Positions 39,453 to 53,134 are shown, counted from the first letter of the stretch. The stretch is 64,000 nt of DNA from Streptococcus ilei (GCF_000479335.1 NC_022584.1:1116001-1180000); one strand, 5' to 3'. Notes: generated from the letters alone by a model not told the origin. A program made the numbers and translations.

Positions 39453-41120
39453 TTAGCTCTCAATTATTGTATTTAAAGACCATTTCCCTGTTTCTTCATA
39501 TTGCCTTATTAATTCTTGAGAAGTTTGGGTGATTTCTGAAGGAAAATGGAGGCTTTTTAATGTATTGACCGCATTCTTCGTTACTGCCGCCCCCTGCTTT
39601 ATCTGATAATCAAAGACAATTTCCCCGTCAACATAACGACTATCAAAATGATAATTATCATTGACTGCACCAGACGCCGCAACTAACTCAATATCATGAC
39701 TCGAAATCATATACAAGCAATCGTGTCTAGATAGCCAGCGGACAATCCCCAAGCCAGATCCAATTCGCTCAATGGTATTGGTACCCTTAAAGAGTTCATC
39801 AATAAAGAAATAATGAAAGCCAGACTTTTCCAGACTCTCAATCATTCGGAGAATCGTTTTGCTCTCTGTAATAAAATAACTATCTCCAACCTCGATATCA
39901 TCACTGACATCCATAGAGGTCATGACATGTCCATAAGAAAGCTCCAAACTTTCACCATAGGCGAAGCCCAAGCCCTGAGCTAGAATACAGTTAATAGCTA
40001 CCATTTTCAGATAAGTAGATTTCCCTGAGGCATTATCTCCACTAATCACCATATTTTTTTCAAAACGAACATCGTTAGCAACCGGATCCGTTAGTAAAGG
40101 ATGGTAGATCCCCTTGCCCTTAATTCCGCCTTCTTTTTTAAAGCTGGGATGACAGACCAAATCAACATCACGCTTATGGCGTAGAAGGCTGATGGCTACT
40201 TCCAATTCTCCCAAAAGATTGATCGCTTCCTGAGCTTCTTTCTGATGAATCCTCACTTGCTGATAGATATAAACTTGAGCAATCTGCGGAATTAAGAAAA
40301 GAAAATTAAGGTAAATCAGAATAATTTCCATATCTGAGCTTCCTGTTGGACTTTGTAAGATTCCGGAAATAACTTTCGTCTTCTTAAATGGTTGGACAGC
40401 CTGTTTGAGGGCTTCTTGTTTTGGAATCGCTAAATGGCTAAGCTTTGCCGTTGAGGCAAAGATACGAACCAAGTAACTAACTCGATCCAAGCGCATTTTA
40501 TTCGACCAATTCCGAATGCTCGAAAAAATGATATTGAAGGTCGCACTCGCCACCAAGACCATCATCGCTTGAATTTTAAAAAATGGAAGGAAGAAAAGCG
40601 AGAAGACCGGCAAACAGGCTAAGAAAATATAGAGAGAAAGATAGATCTTCGAATCCTGTTTCCCTGGATTAGCCACAATACTTCTAGCCATATTGTGGTT
40701 CTTTTTTCCTAATTGGTTCATGACAACTTGAACCTTGAGACGAAGATCAGGGTGATGGTCAAAAAAATCCTCTAACTCCTGCAAGGATGCTTCTGGTTGA
40801 AATTTAATCAAACGCATCTTCTGATACAAGGCCTCAGCCCCTATACTAGACTGTGTATAATTCAACTGATCAAAGACTCTATAGAGGTCCAAATCATGCC
40901 AAGTCTGACCGTCTACTTGGCTATCTGTCGGTTGGAGTGCCGAAGCCAAGAGCATTGTTTCCGCTAAACTTTCTTCACTATCTTTTTTTATGAAAAAAGG
41001 TTTACCCTCCCAAGCCTTGGCTAATTTTTTTCTCAGAAGAATCGTTGATAGCTGATTTGTTAGAGTCATAACGATGATCAGTCCAACAAATCCAATTGGT
41101 AACCATCCAAGTTTGTCCAT
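39453..41120 (-). CDS. Membrane-anchored MutS-like ATPase
   Basis: 555 residues. An N-terminal helix (about 8-26) and two more near 165-205 anchor it; the C-terminal 200 residues are a MutS-type ABC ATPase with Walker A SGDNASGKSTY, Walker B FFIDELFKGTN and the switch ISSHDIEL. It lacks the mismatch-recognition domain of MutS and the Smr domain of MutS2. Membrane MutS-like proteins of this kind are widespread in Firmicutes and Bacteroidetes and their job is not known; a role in DNA repair should not be assumed. It follows capA by 18 nt. Confidence 0.85.
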   Translation of the reverse strand: MDKLGWLPIGFVGLIIVMTLTNQLSTILLRKKLAKAWEGKPFFIKKDSEESLAETMLLASALQPTDSQVDGQTWHDLDLYRVFDQLNYTQSSIGAEALYQKMRLIKFQPEASLQELEDFFDHHPDLRLKVQVVMNQLGKKNHNMARSIVANPGKQDSKIYLSLYIFLACLPVFSLFFLPFFKIQAMMVLVASATFNIIFSSIRNWSNKMRLDRVSYLVRIFASTAKLSHLAIPKQEALKQAVQPFKKTKVISGILQSPTGSSDMEIILIYLNFLFLIPQIAQVYIYQQVRIHQKEAQEAINLLGELEVAISLLRHKRDVDLVCHPSFKKEGGIKGKGIYHPLLTDPVANDVRFEKNMVISGDNASGKSTYLKMVAINCILAQGLGFAYGESLELSYGHVMTSMDVSDDIEVGDSYFITESKTILRMIESLEKSGFHYFFIDELFKGTNTIERIGSGLGIVRWLSRHDCLYMISSHDIELVAASGAVNDNYHFDSRYVDGEIVFDYQIKQGAAVTKNAVNTLKSLHFPSEITQTSQELIRQYEETGKWSLNTIIES

Positions 41121-41138
41121 TCCTTCATTCGCCCCTTC

Positions 41139-42476
41139 CTATTGCCAATTCAAATTCACACGTTCTTTCACTTCCTGGTAGGCTGTATCGACACGCGCCT
41201 TTGTTTCATCATTCAATTGATCCCGATACTTGCCTCCTTCAATCCAGTCCTCCAAGATATAGGTCTGGAAATGATAGAGTTCATAGCCTTCAGGAGAATA
41301 ACTGTCCTTCGGCGTCCGGTTGACCCAAGTAGGATGAGCTGTTGCTGTTTTGATACGGGTCTTACGCCCTACTTTCTCAATTGTGATATCCATCAGAACA
41401 CCCCGTTCGGTCCATTGAGCATTTTCTATCCCTTCCATGGTTTCCAGTCGCTGATTCGAAAGAAAATTCCCCATAGAATAAATGATCAATTTCTGTTGTC
41501 CATCCTTATCCACAATCTCGGCAGGTTGGACGACATGAGGATGGCCACCCAAGACAATATCAGCTCCCCAAGAAATCATCTTATGATATAGCTCCTTTTG
41601 TTCCTCTGTTGGCTCTAATTCATATTCAATCCCCATCTGAGGCATGACAATGGTAATGTCCGCTTCCATCTCAGCTTTTTGGATTTCTTGACGCATCCGC
41701 TCCTCATTGAGATCCGATAGACGATTGTCATAGTCCTCTTGTTCCAGATTATACTCCATCCCATTAAAGCCGTAGGAATAAGCCAAAATCGCGATCTTGA
41801 TTCTATTTACTTCCTTAATCAGGATAGGGGCTTGACCTCGCGTCTCATGCGGATAGACACCAACCGTTTGGATCCCCGCATCTTCGAAGGCTTTCGCAGT
41901 CGAAAACAGCCCTTCCAAGCCAGAATCGAGGATATGGTTATGTCCCAGGTCCATCACCTGATAGCCCGCATCCTTGATCGAAGCAACTACCTCCCCAGGG
42001 GCATTGAAAATCGGATATCCAGAAAGGCCATAATCCGAATTGATAGTACCTTCAAAATCCCCCAAAACCAGATCCCCTTGCTTCAACCATTCCTGAGCAT
42101 AGTGATAATTCTCAGAAAAATCATAGCTTCCATCTTCCTTGGCTGCACTCATATAAATCAAGTCATGGTAGAGTTGATCCCCATTTGCCATGATCCGAGC
42201 GGTATGCGGTAACTGATCCGGATGGATTTCCTCTTGCTTTTCAACAACTTCTGGCATCTCTAGTGCTGTAATGGGAAAGCCATTCCATTTTTGAACCCAT
42301 AAGACCAAATTCGCGGCCGCAAATACTGTAATCAGCAAGCCATAGACAAACTGTTCGTTGGTCAAGCGAAATGCTGTCGCCTTTCCCAATCCAATATCAA
42401 GCCAGTCATTAAGCATCGTGAGGATATCTTTCCCGAGCTCACTCCATCTCTTTAGGAGATCCTTCCAATTCTTCAT
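41139..42476 (-). CDS. CapA-family protein (poly-gamma-glutamate synthesis-type metallophosphatase fold)
   Basis: 445 residues. A membrane segment at about 44-62 places the catalytic-like domain outside the cell. Motifs GDLVLGDFEGTINSD, MDLGHNHILDSGL and GGHPHVVQPAEI correspond to the PGA_cap metallophosphatase-like fold (Asp, Asn-His and Gly-His-His groups). In Bacillus CapA/PgsA helps make or export poly-gamma-glutamate; no capB/capC genes are here, so the streptococcal protein probably acts on another envelope polymer. It forms an operon with the MutS-like ATPase. Confidence 0.85.
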   Translation of the reverse strand: MKNWKDLLKRWSELGKDILTMLNDWLDIGLGKATAFRLTNEQFVYGLLITVFAAANLVLWVQKWNGFPITALEMPEVVEKQEEIHPDQLPHTARIMANGDQLYHDLIYMSAAKEDGSYDFSENYHYAQEWLKQGDLVLGDFEGTINSDYGLSGYPIFNAPGEVVASIKDAGYQVMDLGHNHILDSGLEGLFSTAKAFEDAGIQTVGVYPHETRGQAPILIKEVNRIKIAILAYSYGFNGMEYNLEQEDYDNRLSDLNEERMRQEIQKAEMEADITIVMPQMGIEYELEPTEEQKELYHKMISWGADIVLGGHPHVVQPAEIVDKDGQQKLIIYSMGNFLSNQRLETMEGIENAQWTERGVLMDITIEKVGRKTRIKTATAHPTWVNRTPKDSYSPEGYELYHFQTYILEDWIEGGKYRDQLNDETKARVDTAYQEVKERVNLNWQ

Positions 42477-42625
42477 CTTCTTCTCTTTCTATCCAATTCT
42501 CTTGCACTTGTCAAAGACCTCTCCGTCATCTTTCAGGCCTTTTTTTCATTGTAACACAATTTTGACAAAAGAAAACAGACTGACCTAAACTTCCATGAAT
42601 AGATAAACGGAGGGACTAAAGAAAT

Positions 42626-42653
42626 TAAAAAAAGAGGGCTCAGAGCCCCCTTT
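42626..42653 (-). terminator. msrAB terminator
   Basis: Minus strand GGGGGCTCTGAGCCCTC hairpin with a run of seven T. Confidence 0.8.
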
Positions 42654-42666
42654 CTCAATCATTCTT

Positions 42667-43602
42667 TTAGTGCATTTGCCTGAGTAGGTCCCCGTATCCC
42701 TCTGCCTCCATTTCCTCTTTAGGAATAAAGCGTAGAGAGGCCGAATTGATACAATAGCGAAGACCTCCTTGGTCTCTTGGCCCATCAGTAAAGACATGGC
42801 CGAGGTGGGCATTGCCTGAGCGGGAACGAACTTCAATTCGCTCCATTCCGTGACTATGATCCTGGTAATAGTGAACGACATCTTTCGCAATAGGACGAGA
42901 GAAGCTCGGCCATCCACAGCCAGACGCAAACTTATCCTTGGCAAAGAAGAGAGGTTCCCCGGTCGTAATATCCACATAAATGCCCTCTTCAAAGGTCTGG
43001 TCATAGGCATTGTGGAAAGGACGCTCCGTCGCACTTTCTTGGGTGACTTGGTACTGCTCCTCTGTCAATCGTACCTTTAATTCCTCCTGACTGGGCTTTG
43101 GATAGGCTGCCGGATCAATCAAGGGTTGGTCAGCATCTGTCACATCAATATGGCAATAGCCTCCAGGATTCTTCTTGAGGTAGTCTTGATGGTAGTCCTC
43201 AGCCAAGATATAGTGGCGTAAAGGTTCCAACTCAACTACGATCTTAGTTCCCAGTTGTTCTTCTTGCTCCGCAAACACTTGGGCGATCACCTCACGATCT
43301 ACCTCGTCTAGGTAATAGACACCCGTCCGGTACTGGCGCCCTCGATCATTTCCCTGTTTGTTAATGGAGAAGGGATCAATTACACGGAAATAGTAGAGCA
43401 GAATCGCTCGGAGGGTGATCTTGTCTGGATCATAGACGACCTGAACGGTCTCTGCGTGATCCGTTTCCTTGATCAATTGGTAATTGGTCGTTTCCACCTG
43501 ACCATTGGCATAACCCACTGTTGTCTTTTCTACACCAGGGATCCGTGAGAAATACTCCTCTAAGCCCCAAAAACAGCCACCTGCTAGATAAATCTCTGCC
43601 AT
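42667..43602 (-). CDS. msrAB: Peptide methionine sulfoxide reductase MsrA-MsrB fusion
   Basis: 311 residues. MsrA (about 1-160) has the catalytic Cys in [11 protein letters not shown] and reduces S-sulfoxides; MsrB (about 175-305) has [20 protein letters not shown] and the catalytic Cys in [11 protein letters not shown] and reduces R-sulfoxides. MsrB zinc-type Cys pairs are not obvious. No signal peptide, so this is the cytoplasmic type. ATG at 43602 follows GCGAGGAAAA. It would repair protein damage in an organism that makes its own H2O2 through SpxB. Single-gene unit with a terminator. Confidence 0.94.
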   Translation of the reverse strand: MAEIYLAGGCFWGLEEYFSRIPGVEKTTVGYANGQVETTNYQLIKETDHAETVQVVYDPDKITLRAILLYYFRVIDPFSINKQGNDRGRQYRTGVYYLDEVDREVIAQVFAEQEEQLGTKIVVELEPLRHYILAEDYHQDYLKKNPGGYCHIDVTDADQPLIDPAAYPKPSQEELKVRLTEEQYQVTQESATERPFHNAYDQTFEEGIYVDITTGEPLFFAKDKFASGCGWPSFSRPIAKDVVHYYQDHSHGMERIEVRSRSGNAHLGHVFTDGPRDQGGLRYCINSASLRFIPKEEMEAEGYGDLLRQMH

Positions 43603-43701
43603 CTTTTTTCCTCGCTTCCCGCATTCCCTACAAAGAACGCTTGACATCTATTAGCTCCATCATAATCCAATAGCCTCAGATTTTCAAGGATTCTGCATCA
43701 A

Positions 43702-43733
43702 AAATCCCTTCTACTGTACTAGTAAAAGGGATT
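43702..43733 (-). terminator. Terminator after the 28-codon small ORF
   Basis: Minus strand AATCCCTT and AAGGGATT around a 15-nt loop, then TTT. It is ten bases after the small ORF's stop. Confidence 0.65.
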
Positions 43734-43742
43734 CGGAGATGC

Positions 43743-43829
43743 TTATTTTTCAAATAAGAAAAAGAGCGAGTAACCAAGATTCCGTATAGATACTAAAAAC
43801 TGATGAAAAAAATCATGCACGAGCGACAT
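43743..43829 (-). CDS. Putative 28-residue peptide
   Basis: MSLVHDFFHQFLVSIRNLGY then SLFFLFEK, stop TAA. Its ATG at 43829 lies eight bases behind AGGAGG, one of the strongest ribosome sites in the window. It is 43 bases downstream of the 109-residue immunity-like gene and followed at once by a terminator, so the two form a closed unit. The peptide is amphipathic to hydrophobic (7 Phe, 5 Leu). It is too short for codon statistics; a toxin-like, signalling or leader role is possible but unproven. Confidence 0.45.
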   Translation of the reverse strand: MSLVHDFFHQFLVSIRNLGYSLFFLFEK

Positions 43830-43872
43830 ATCACACACCTCCTCAATATTTCTTAAGCAAACACTCATTTGC

Positions 43873-44202
43873 TTACAAGATCATGCTTGGTCCATATACC
43901 TGTAACTGAGATTTCACAGCTTCGTAATGCCAGTGATCATAAGACCGCCAGGCTTGAAAGGACTCTTTATTCAAACGCAGTCCACTTAAACCAATCAATA
44001 AACTCGCATTCTGATAAAACTTCTCCAACTCGATCAATAGGCGATTGTCTACCTGTCTTGCCCTCAATAAAACTTCCAAAATATGATTTAGATTTTCCTC
44101 AAATCGAAGGGCATCTGGACTGGGGATGAAGTCCCTAGAAAAGGCTGTTCGAAGAGTTTTGATCATCGTTCTTGCTTCTTGAATCACATCCCTTTCTCCC
44201 AT
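43873..44202 (-). CDS. Small helical protein, possibly bacteriocin-immunity type
   Basis: 109 residues, predicted all-helical and soluble, starting MGERDVIQEARTMIKTLRTA. Size and helical pattern recall the four-helix enterocin-A-type immunity proteins common in streptococci, but I see no diagnostic motif, and no bacteriocin gene is adjacent apart from the small ORF after it. ATG at 44202 follows AGGTGG; an ATG nine codons upstream has no ribosome site. The function remains open. Confidence 0.6.
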   Translation of the reverse strand: MGERDVIQEARTMIKTLRTAFSRDFIPSPDALRFEENLNHILEVLLRARQVDNRLLIELEKFYQNASLLIGLSGLRLNKESFQAWRSYDHWHYEAVKSQLQVYGPSMIL

Positions 44203-44309
44203 ATAAACCACCTTCCTTTTCACCTCCATTGTACACCTTTTTCTCTCTATAAAAATGAAAATTCTCTAAAACTAGGAACAGAATTTTTTCTTACTCGACC
44301 AGGAAACAG

Positions 44310-44352
44310 AAAAGAACTCCCCCAAGCATCCACTTGAGGAAGTTCTTTTCGA
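44310..44352 (-). terminator. pyrDA terminator
   Basis: AAAAGAACT...CCAAG and CTTGAGGAAGTTCTTTT arms, with T-runs at both ends; just after the pyrDA stop. Confidence 0.75.
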
Positions 44353-44356
44353 AAGA

Positions 44357-45292
44357 TTAGTCAATGTAGTGTAATTTCCCACGGAAATCTTCTAGGCTTT
44401 GGTAGCCTTTTTCTTCCATGATGGCTTTAAGCTCAGCTGTAATGCGGTCAAAAGCCCCAACTCCTTCTTTATGAAGCGTGGTTCCGACTTGCACCATACT
44501 AGCGCCACAAAGGATATGCTCAAAGGCATCACGACCAGTCAAGACCCCACCGGTTCCCACAATCTGAATCTCTGGATTCAAACGTTGGTAAAAGGCATGA
44601 ACATTAGCCAGAGCAGTCGGTTTGATGTATTCGCCACCAATTCCACCAAAACCGTTCTTAGGACGGATCACAACGGATTCATCCTCGATATAGAGGCCAT
44701 TTCCGATCGAGTTGACGCAGTTGACAAACTTGAGCGGGTATTTGTTAAAAATCGCTGCTGCTTGATCGAAGTGGACAATATCAAAGTAAGGTGGTAACTT
44801 GATGCCAAGAGGTTTGGTGAAATAGCCAAATACCTCTGACAAGATTCGATCGGTCGTCTCAAAGTCATAGGCAATCTGAGGTTTACCAGGAACATTGGGA
44901 CAAGAAAGGTTCAATTCCGTCAAGCCTTTAAAGTCACTGTCTTGCACTTTTTTCAGGATGGTATGGGTCTCTTCGGGAGACATGCCGACAAGAGATAGAA
45001 AGAAGGTCCGATCTGGATCGCTTTCTTGCAATTCTAACAAGTAATTCAAATAATAGTCCAAGCCTTGGTTGGGAAGGCCCATCGAGTTAATAGATCCTAG
45101 CGGCACATCTTGGTAGCGTGGCTCTGGGTTCCCTTGACGATACTCCAAGGTCGCAGTTTTCGTCACAAATGTTCCCGCAGTAGAATTCTTTACTTCTTCA
45201 AGTTCTGCAATTGTCATACAGGCTACACCCGCGGCATTCATCAGGCAGTTGTCAAACTCAAAACCTGCAATAGTTGTTTTTGTCGATACCAT
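44357..45292 (-). CDS. pyrDA: Dihydroorotate dehydrogenase A (fumarate-dependent)
   Basis: 311 residues. Oxidises dihydroorotate to orotate with fumarate, in the cytoplasm, using FMN. The class 1A features are present: catalytic Cys in [13 protein letters not shown] near residue 130, [24 protein letters not shown] and [14 protein letters not shown]. It does not need a PyrK partner. It stands alone, as is usual for this gene in streptococci and lactococci. ATG follows AAGGAGTAGAAG. Confidence 0.94.
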   Translation of the reverse strand: MVSTKTTIAGFEFDNCLMNAAGVACMTIAELEEVKNSTAGTFVTKTATLEYRQGNPEPRYQDVPLGSINSMGLPNQGLDYYLNYLLELQESDPDRTFFLSLVGMSPEETHTILKKVQDSDFKGLTELNLSCPNVPGKPQIAYDFETTDRILSEVFGYFTKPLGIKLPPYFDIVHFDQAAAIFNKYPLKFVNCVNSIGNGLYIEDESVVIRPKNGFGGIGGEYIKPTALANVHAFYQRLNPEIQIVGTGGVLTGRDAFEHILCGASMVQVGTTLHKEGVGAFDRITAELKAIMEEKGYQSLEDFRGKLHYID

Positions 45293-45323
45293 CTTCTACT
45301 CCTTGAAATAAATTCTTACAGTC

Positions 45324-45332
45324 ATTATAGCA
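45324..45332 (-). promoter_or_regulatory. pyrDA extended -10
   Basis: Minus strand TG-C-TATAAT, TATAAT at 45329-45324; no good -35. Leader about 25 nt. Confidence 0.55.
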
Positions 45333-47014
<1,682 letters not shown>

Positions 47015-47028
47015 TTTGATTCTTTTGC

Positions 47029-47066
47029 CACACCTCTGAAACCCCTAGTTTCGGAGGTGTTTTTTT
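47029..47066 (+). terminator. gdhA terminator
   Basis: CACCTCTGAAAC and GTTTCGGAGGTG, 5-nt loop, run of seven T. Confidence 0.9.
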
Positions 47067-47069
47067 GAT

Positions 47070-47258
47070 AAAAAAAGAGAGTGGGACAGAAATCAGTAAT
47101 TCGTTAGAATTCGATTTCGTCGTCCCACCTCCGCACAGTTGAGTAGGGCTGTAAAAGCTGATGAAATCAGCGTAGTAGAGTCCACTCAACCACTGCGTTT
47201 CGCTCGACAATCCAAAGACAATTGAGAGGCTAGGACTTTTGTCCCAGCCTCCTTTTTT
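47070..47258. repeat. Structured intergenic repeat of the viridans-streptococcal type
   Basis: About 185 bp built of three nested hairpins: GTGGGAC...GTCCCAC (47082-47127), GTTGAGT...ACTCAAC enclosing GCTGAT/ATCAGC, and GAGGCTAGGAC-ttt-GTCCCAGCCTC with a T-run. From memory, very similar sequences recur between genes in mitis/sanguinis-group genomes; I could not check this. The 73-codon frame across it is not a credible gene. The last hairpin may also end dnaJ or gdhA transcription. Confidence 0.65.
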
Positions 47259-48401
47259 TTATAAATCATCCAAGGCATCTTTCACCTTATCAAAGAAGCC
47301 TTTTTTCTTTGGACTTACCTTGATATCACCAGCTTCCGCAAATGCACGAAGGGCTTCTTTTTGCTTGTCATTTAGACCTGTTGGTGTCACCACATTAACA
47401 GTTACATATTGATCTCCCACAGATCCACCACGCAAGCTTGGTGCTCCTTTGCCACGGAGGCGGAATTTCTTACCAGTCTGGGTTCCTTCAGGGATGACTA
47501 AGTCGACATCGCCGTGAACCGTTGGTACATGAACCGTATCTCCAAGAGCAGCTTGAACAACGTTCAAGTTCAATTTATAGTAGATGGTTGATCCATCCCG
47601 TTCGAATTTGTCGCTTGGCTCAACATTGACGACTACATAAAGGTCTCCGTACGGCCCCCCATTAAAGCCAGCTTCTCCTTGTCCAGAGAGGCGGATTTGT
47701 TGACCTGTTTCGACCCCAGCAGGGATTTTCACGCTAACACTGTGGGCTTGTTTCTCATGCCCAGTCCCATGACAGGTAGTACAAGGATCCTTAACTTCCT
47801 TTCCTCGACCATGGCAGACATCACAGGTGACTTGGCGACGCATCATCCCAAGTGGGGTTTGCGTATCCACATTGATGACACCCGAACCATGACAGCGTCC
47901 ACAAGTTACTGGACTTGTTCCTGGCTTAGCACCAGTTCCATCACATGTCCGACAGCTAGCTTCCCGATGGTACTTCACTTCCTTCTCAGTTCCAAAGATG
48001 GCTTCTTCAAACTTGAGATTTACGCGGTACTGAAGATCATCTCCCTGACGTGGAGCATTGGGATTGCGACTTCCACCTCCACCAAAGAAGCTTGAGAAAA
48101 TGTCCTCAAAGCCACCAAAGCCAGCGCCATCAAAACCACCGAAACCACCAGCTCCGCCACCGAAACCGCCAAAACCACCGTTGGCTCCTGCAGCACCGTA
48201 TTGGTCATAAGCCGCCCGCTTTTGTTCGTCACTTAAAGTCTCATAAGCTTCTTGAACTTCCTTGTACTTTTCCTCAGCGCCAGGCTCCTTGTTGATATCT
48301 GGGTGATATTTCTTAGATAATTTCCGATAGGCTTTCTTGATCTCATCTTGAGATGCATTTTTCGAAACGCCCAAACGGTCATAAAATTCAGTATTGTTCA
48401 T
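47259..48401 (-). CDS. dnaJ: Chaperone DnaJ
   Basis: 380 residues. J-domain with the HPD tripeptide in [11 protein letters not shown], a Gly/Phe-rich stretch (about 75-120), four CxxCxGxG-type zinc repeats ([32 protein letters not shown]) and the C-terminal client-binding domains. It delivers clients to DnaK and stimulates its ATPase. The start has no good ribosome site (TAGTATCTTGT before ATG), unusual for this operon. A 267-bp gap and a DJ-1-type gene separate it from dnaK. Confidence 0.96.
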   Translation of the reverse strand: MNNTEFYDRLGVSKNASQDEIKKAYRKLSKKYHPDINKEPGAEEKYKEVQEAYETLSDEQKRAAYDQYGAAGANGGFGGFGGGAGGFGGFDGAGFGGFEDIFSSFFGGGGSRNPNAPRQGDDLQYRVNLKFEEAIFGTEKEVKYHREASCRTCDGTGAKPGTSPVTCGRCHGSGVINVDTQTPLGMMRRQVTCDVCHGRGKEVKDPCTTCHGTGHEKQAHSVSVKIPAGVETGQQIRLSGQGEAGFNGGPYGDLYVVVNVEPSDKFERDGSTIYYKLNLNVVQAALGDTVHVPTVHGDVDLVIPEGTQTGKKFRLRGKGAPSLRGGSVGDQYVTVNVVTPTGLNDKQKEALRAFAEAGDIKVSPKKKGFFDKVKDALDDL

Positions 48402-48668
48402 ACAAGATACTAAGAGCGAACAGAAAGCGACTGAAATTTAGGAAACCGACAAGAAATCCTGATTTCTTAGGAGGTTTATCTAATTTCCAAGCTTTCCGCT
48501 CGAGTTCAATTTCTCGAACACTCTTTATCCTTTCTATTGATATTGTGAATCAAACCACGATTTAGGTCGGGTTCAATTCCTTTCTTTTACATTGAGTAAG
48601 AAACTTCAGAGCTCAGCTACAATTTACCAAACACTCCTTGTTCCTTTCTATAATTTTCATGTAAATCT

Positions 48669-49301
48669 TTAGAGGGTGTTTTCTATACTCTGCTTCACTT
48701 GATCAAACTCTTCATCTGATAGAGTAAATTTCAAATCCTCTTCAGCATACTCGTTTTTTTCTTTAAAATAGTTGTCCGTATTCTCTGCCAATCCTAGACT
48801 AAGAATCACTTTTCTTGCAAACTCTTGATGTGCAAAACCGATAGCCGTAATGATCTGTTTATCTTGCACAAGGACTTTCGGTTGGAAATTTTCACGTGGA
48901 AGAAATTCAAAATAGTTAAAGAAGTTTTGCCAAATTCCACCTGTGAATTTCGTGTCCTTCAACAGACCTGCTTTGGCTAATAAAAGAGGCGCTGAAGAAA
49001 TGGCTGCAATTAGGATATCTCGCTCATCAAGACTTCTCAAAAACGAGATCAATTTCTCATCTTGTAGAGCAGGACCTATATTTACCATTCCTGGCAAAAT
49101 CACACAAGAATACTCTTCTATACGGATTTGATCCAATGTTTTCGTCGGTTGACAGGGCAAACCATCCTCAGAGACCACTATTGAATTCTCAAAAGCTACA
49201 TAATCAATCGTGATATCAAAAGACAGAGCTAAAGTACTCGTTAAAGTGGTTATCTCATAAAGAGAAAAATTAGGATAAATAATACAAAGTACTTTTTTCA
49301 T
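48669..49301 (-). CDS. DJ-1/PfpI-family protein
   Basis: 210 residues with the class I glutamine-amidotransferase-like fold (MKKVLCIIYPNFSLYEI, CVILPGMVNIG). At the nucleophile elbow the sequence is AAISSAPLLLAKAG: Ser stands where DJ-1/PfpI proteins have the reactive Cys, so the usual chemistry is doubtful. ATG at 49301 follows AGAGG by about nine bases; an ATG three codons upstream abuts that site. It lies between dnaK and dnaJ on the same strand and may be heat-induced with them. Confidence 0.85.
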   Translation of the reverse strand: MKKVLCIIYPNFSLYEITTLTSTLALSFDITIDYVAFENSIVVSEDGLPCQPTKTLDQIRIEEYSCVILPGMVNIGPALQDEKLISFLRSLDERDILIAAISSAPLLLAKAGLLKDTKFTGGIWQNFFNYFEFLPRENFQPKVLVQDKQIITAIGFAHQEFARKVILSLGLAENTDNYFKEKNEYAEEDLKFTLSDEEFDQVKQSIENTL

Positions 49302-49310
49302 ACGCAACAT

Positions 49311-49503
49311 CCTCTATTTTACCGAAAAACAGAGGCTGGGTTGCAACCTCTGGATTTCTTCTTATCATTACGACGTTCTAAACGAGTTAGGCCGAATTGA
49401 GCACGCCCTAACCTCTTGGTGAAAAAGATAAATCTTTCTAGAAACTAAAGTTTCTGCGTCAGATTTCCTATTTTCACTGTGAGGTTTTAACGGGCTTTGC
49501 ATC
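49311..49503. other. Structured gap between dnaK and the DJ-1 gene
   Basis: Contains CAGAGG/CCTCTG (near 49331-49353), AGAAACT/AGTTTCT (49439-49454) and GTTAGG/CCTAAC stems. None has a good T-run on the minus strand, so partial termination or mRNA processing is more likely than a full stop. Confidence 0.4.
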
Positions 49504-51550
<2,047 letters not shown>

Positions 51551-52075
51551 CTAGTTATAGACAACCACCATGGCTGGGCGTAGGATCCGGTCATGGAGTT
51601 TGTAGCCTTTTTGGAAGACTTGTGCGATGGTATCAGCCGGATGCTCATCATCCGCTGGAACTGTTTGAATGGCCATGTGGTAGTTATGGTCAAATTCTCC
51701 GTCCGCTGCGATTTCTTCGATTCCTTCTTCTTTCAGAGCATGAATCAAGCTTTCTTGCACCATTTCCAAGCCTTTCTTCACATCATCTGTCAACCCTTCT
51801 ACAGCAAGGGCACGTTCAAGGTTATCAAGTGATGGCAAGATTGCTTTTGCCAAATCTTGGCTACGATAGCGTTGCAAGAGCTGGCGTTCTTCATTGGCAC
51901 GACGTTGAATATTTTGCATTTCTGCGTGGGCACGAAGGTATTTGTTTTCAAATTCTTCGGCACGCGCTTGTGCTTCTTCTAATTCAGAAGGTTGGTTGGT
52001 TTCCTCTACAACTTCTTCAGTTGTCTCGACAACTTCCTCTTCTTTCACGTCTTCTTTTTTGATTTCTTCTGTCAA
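51551..52075 (-). CDS. grpE: Nucleotide exchange factor GrpE
   Basis: 174 residues when started at TTG (52075), eight bases after AAAGGGG; this equals the pneumococcal GrpE length. The ATG six codons upstream (52093) overlaps nothing like a ribosome site. An acidic N-terminus, a long coiled coil ([20 protein letters not shown]) and the family signature at the beta-wing ([34 protein letters not shown]) are present. It releases ADP from DnaK. It follows hrcA by 24 bases. Confidence 0.94.
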   Translation of the reverse strand: MTEEIKKEDVKEEEVVETTEEVVEETNQPSELEEAQARAEEFENKYLRAHAEMQNIQRRANEERQLLQRYRSQDLAKAILPSLDNLERALAVEGLTDDVKKGLEMVQESLIHALKEEGIEEIAADGEFDHNYHMAIQTVPADDEHPADTIAQVFQKGYKLHDRILRPAMVVVYN

Positions 52076-52099
52076 GGCATACACCCCTTTCATTTGGTC

Positions 52100-53134
52100 T
52101 TAATTTACTTCATAATGGTTGCTGTTGAGGTAACGGTAGTAGTCCGTTAACTTCATGACCAGCACTCGGCCGATAACATTGACGAGGCTAATCACACGCC
52201 TGTAATCCATCTCTACGGGACCAATCACATGCATGAGGGCCATCCCACGATAAGGAACCAGGAATTTGTGACTAATCACGGTCACATTTTTCAAGGCCTT
52301 CTCTTGGGATTCAGCAACCAGGATCTGGGTCATTTGGTCCTCCGCCATCCCCCCTCGCAACTCAAGAGCTACGTGTTGAGGGTTATCTAAGAACTGATAA
52401 GTCTGAAGATCGGCGTAGGTTAAGGATGAAACCTTTCCTTCTACAAAGACCAGTTCTTGAAACAATTGCGAGAAGACGTAATCAAACAGATCCAATACAT
52501 TGTCTGTCGTCTTAAAATAGCGCTGTACAATCTGTGGAATCTCCGTCCGCAAGCGGTAGTGGATATCCAAAACTGTATTTCCAATGAAACGTTCTTGAAC
52601 CAACTGATGGAAGATTTCCAAGTCACTGGTTAAGAAATTCTTTGGAATCGCAAACTGGACGGTAACAGGCTTTGATTCATCCAAGGTCAGAACCGCTAAG
52701 GCATCGTGGTTGGATAATGGAACAATCTCAAAACCAGTCAAGCGCTGTCGTGTCGGTTCAACATCCTGAATGACTGCGGTGTAGCCCGTCATCTGGGCCA
52801 GCAACTTAGCCGTAGCATCCAAAATATCATCTAACTTAAAGGCCTCAAAATCAAAGGCTTTCACCACCTGGTAGACATCTTGTTCATCAATCAGCTCTAG
52901 GTCAAGTGAGTTCTGAACAAAATATTGAAAACCAGCTCGGCTAGGCATTCGGCCACTCGAAGTATGGGCTTTTTCTAATAAGCCTTTCTTTTCGAGGGCA
53001 GCCATGTCGTTTCGGATAGTGGCACTACTAGATTGAATGACATCTTGCAGTGCTTTTGAACCGACTGGTTCGTGGGTCTTGGTAAAGATATCAACGACAA
53101 GATTTAGAATCTCATTTTGACGTTCTGTAACCAT
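52100..53134 (-). CDS. hrcA: Heat-inducible transcription repressor HrcA
   Basis: 344 residues. N-terminal winged helix ([39 protein letters not shown]) and a GAF-like dimerisation domain ending with the conserved [19 protein letters not shown]. Binds CIRCE and represses this operon, with activity maintained by GroEL. ATG follows AGAGAGGTGAGGTC. First gene of hrcA-grpE-dnaK-(DJ-1)-dnaJ. Confidence 0.96.
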   Translation of the reverse strand: MVTERQNEILNLVVDIFTKTHEPVGSKALQDVIQSSSATIRNDMAALEKKGLLEKAHTSSGRMPSRAGFQYFVQNSLDLELIDEQDVYQVVKAFDFEAFKLDDILDATAKLLAQMTGYTAVIQDVEPTRQRLTGFEIVPLSNHDALAVLTLDESKPVTVQFAIPKNFLTSDLEIFHQLVQERFIGNTVLDIHYRLRTEIPQIVQRYFKTTDNVLDLFDYVFSQLFQELVFVEGKVSSLTYADLQTYQFLDNPQHVALELRGGMAEDQMTQILVAESQEKALKNVTVISHKFLVPYRGMALMHVIGPVEMDYRRVISLVNVIGRVLVMKLTDYYRYLNSNHYEVN

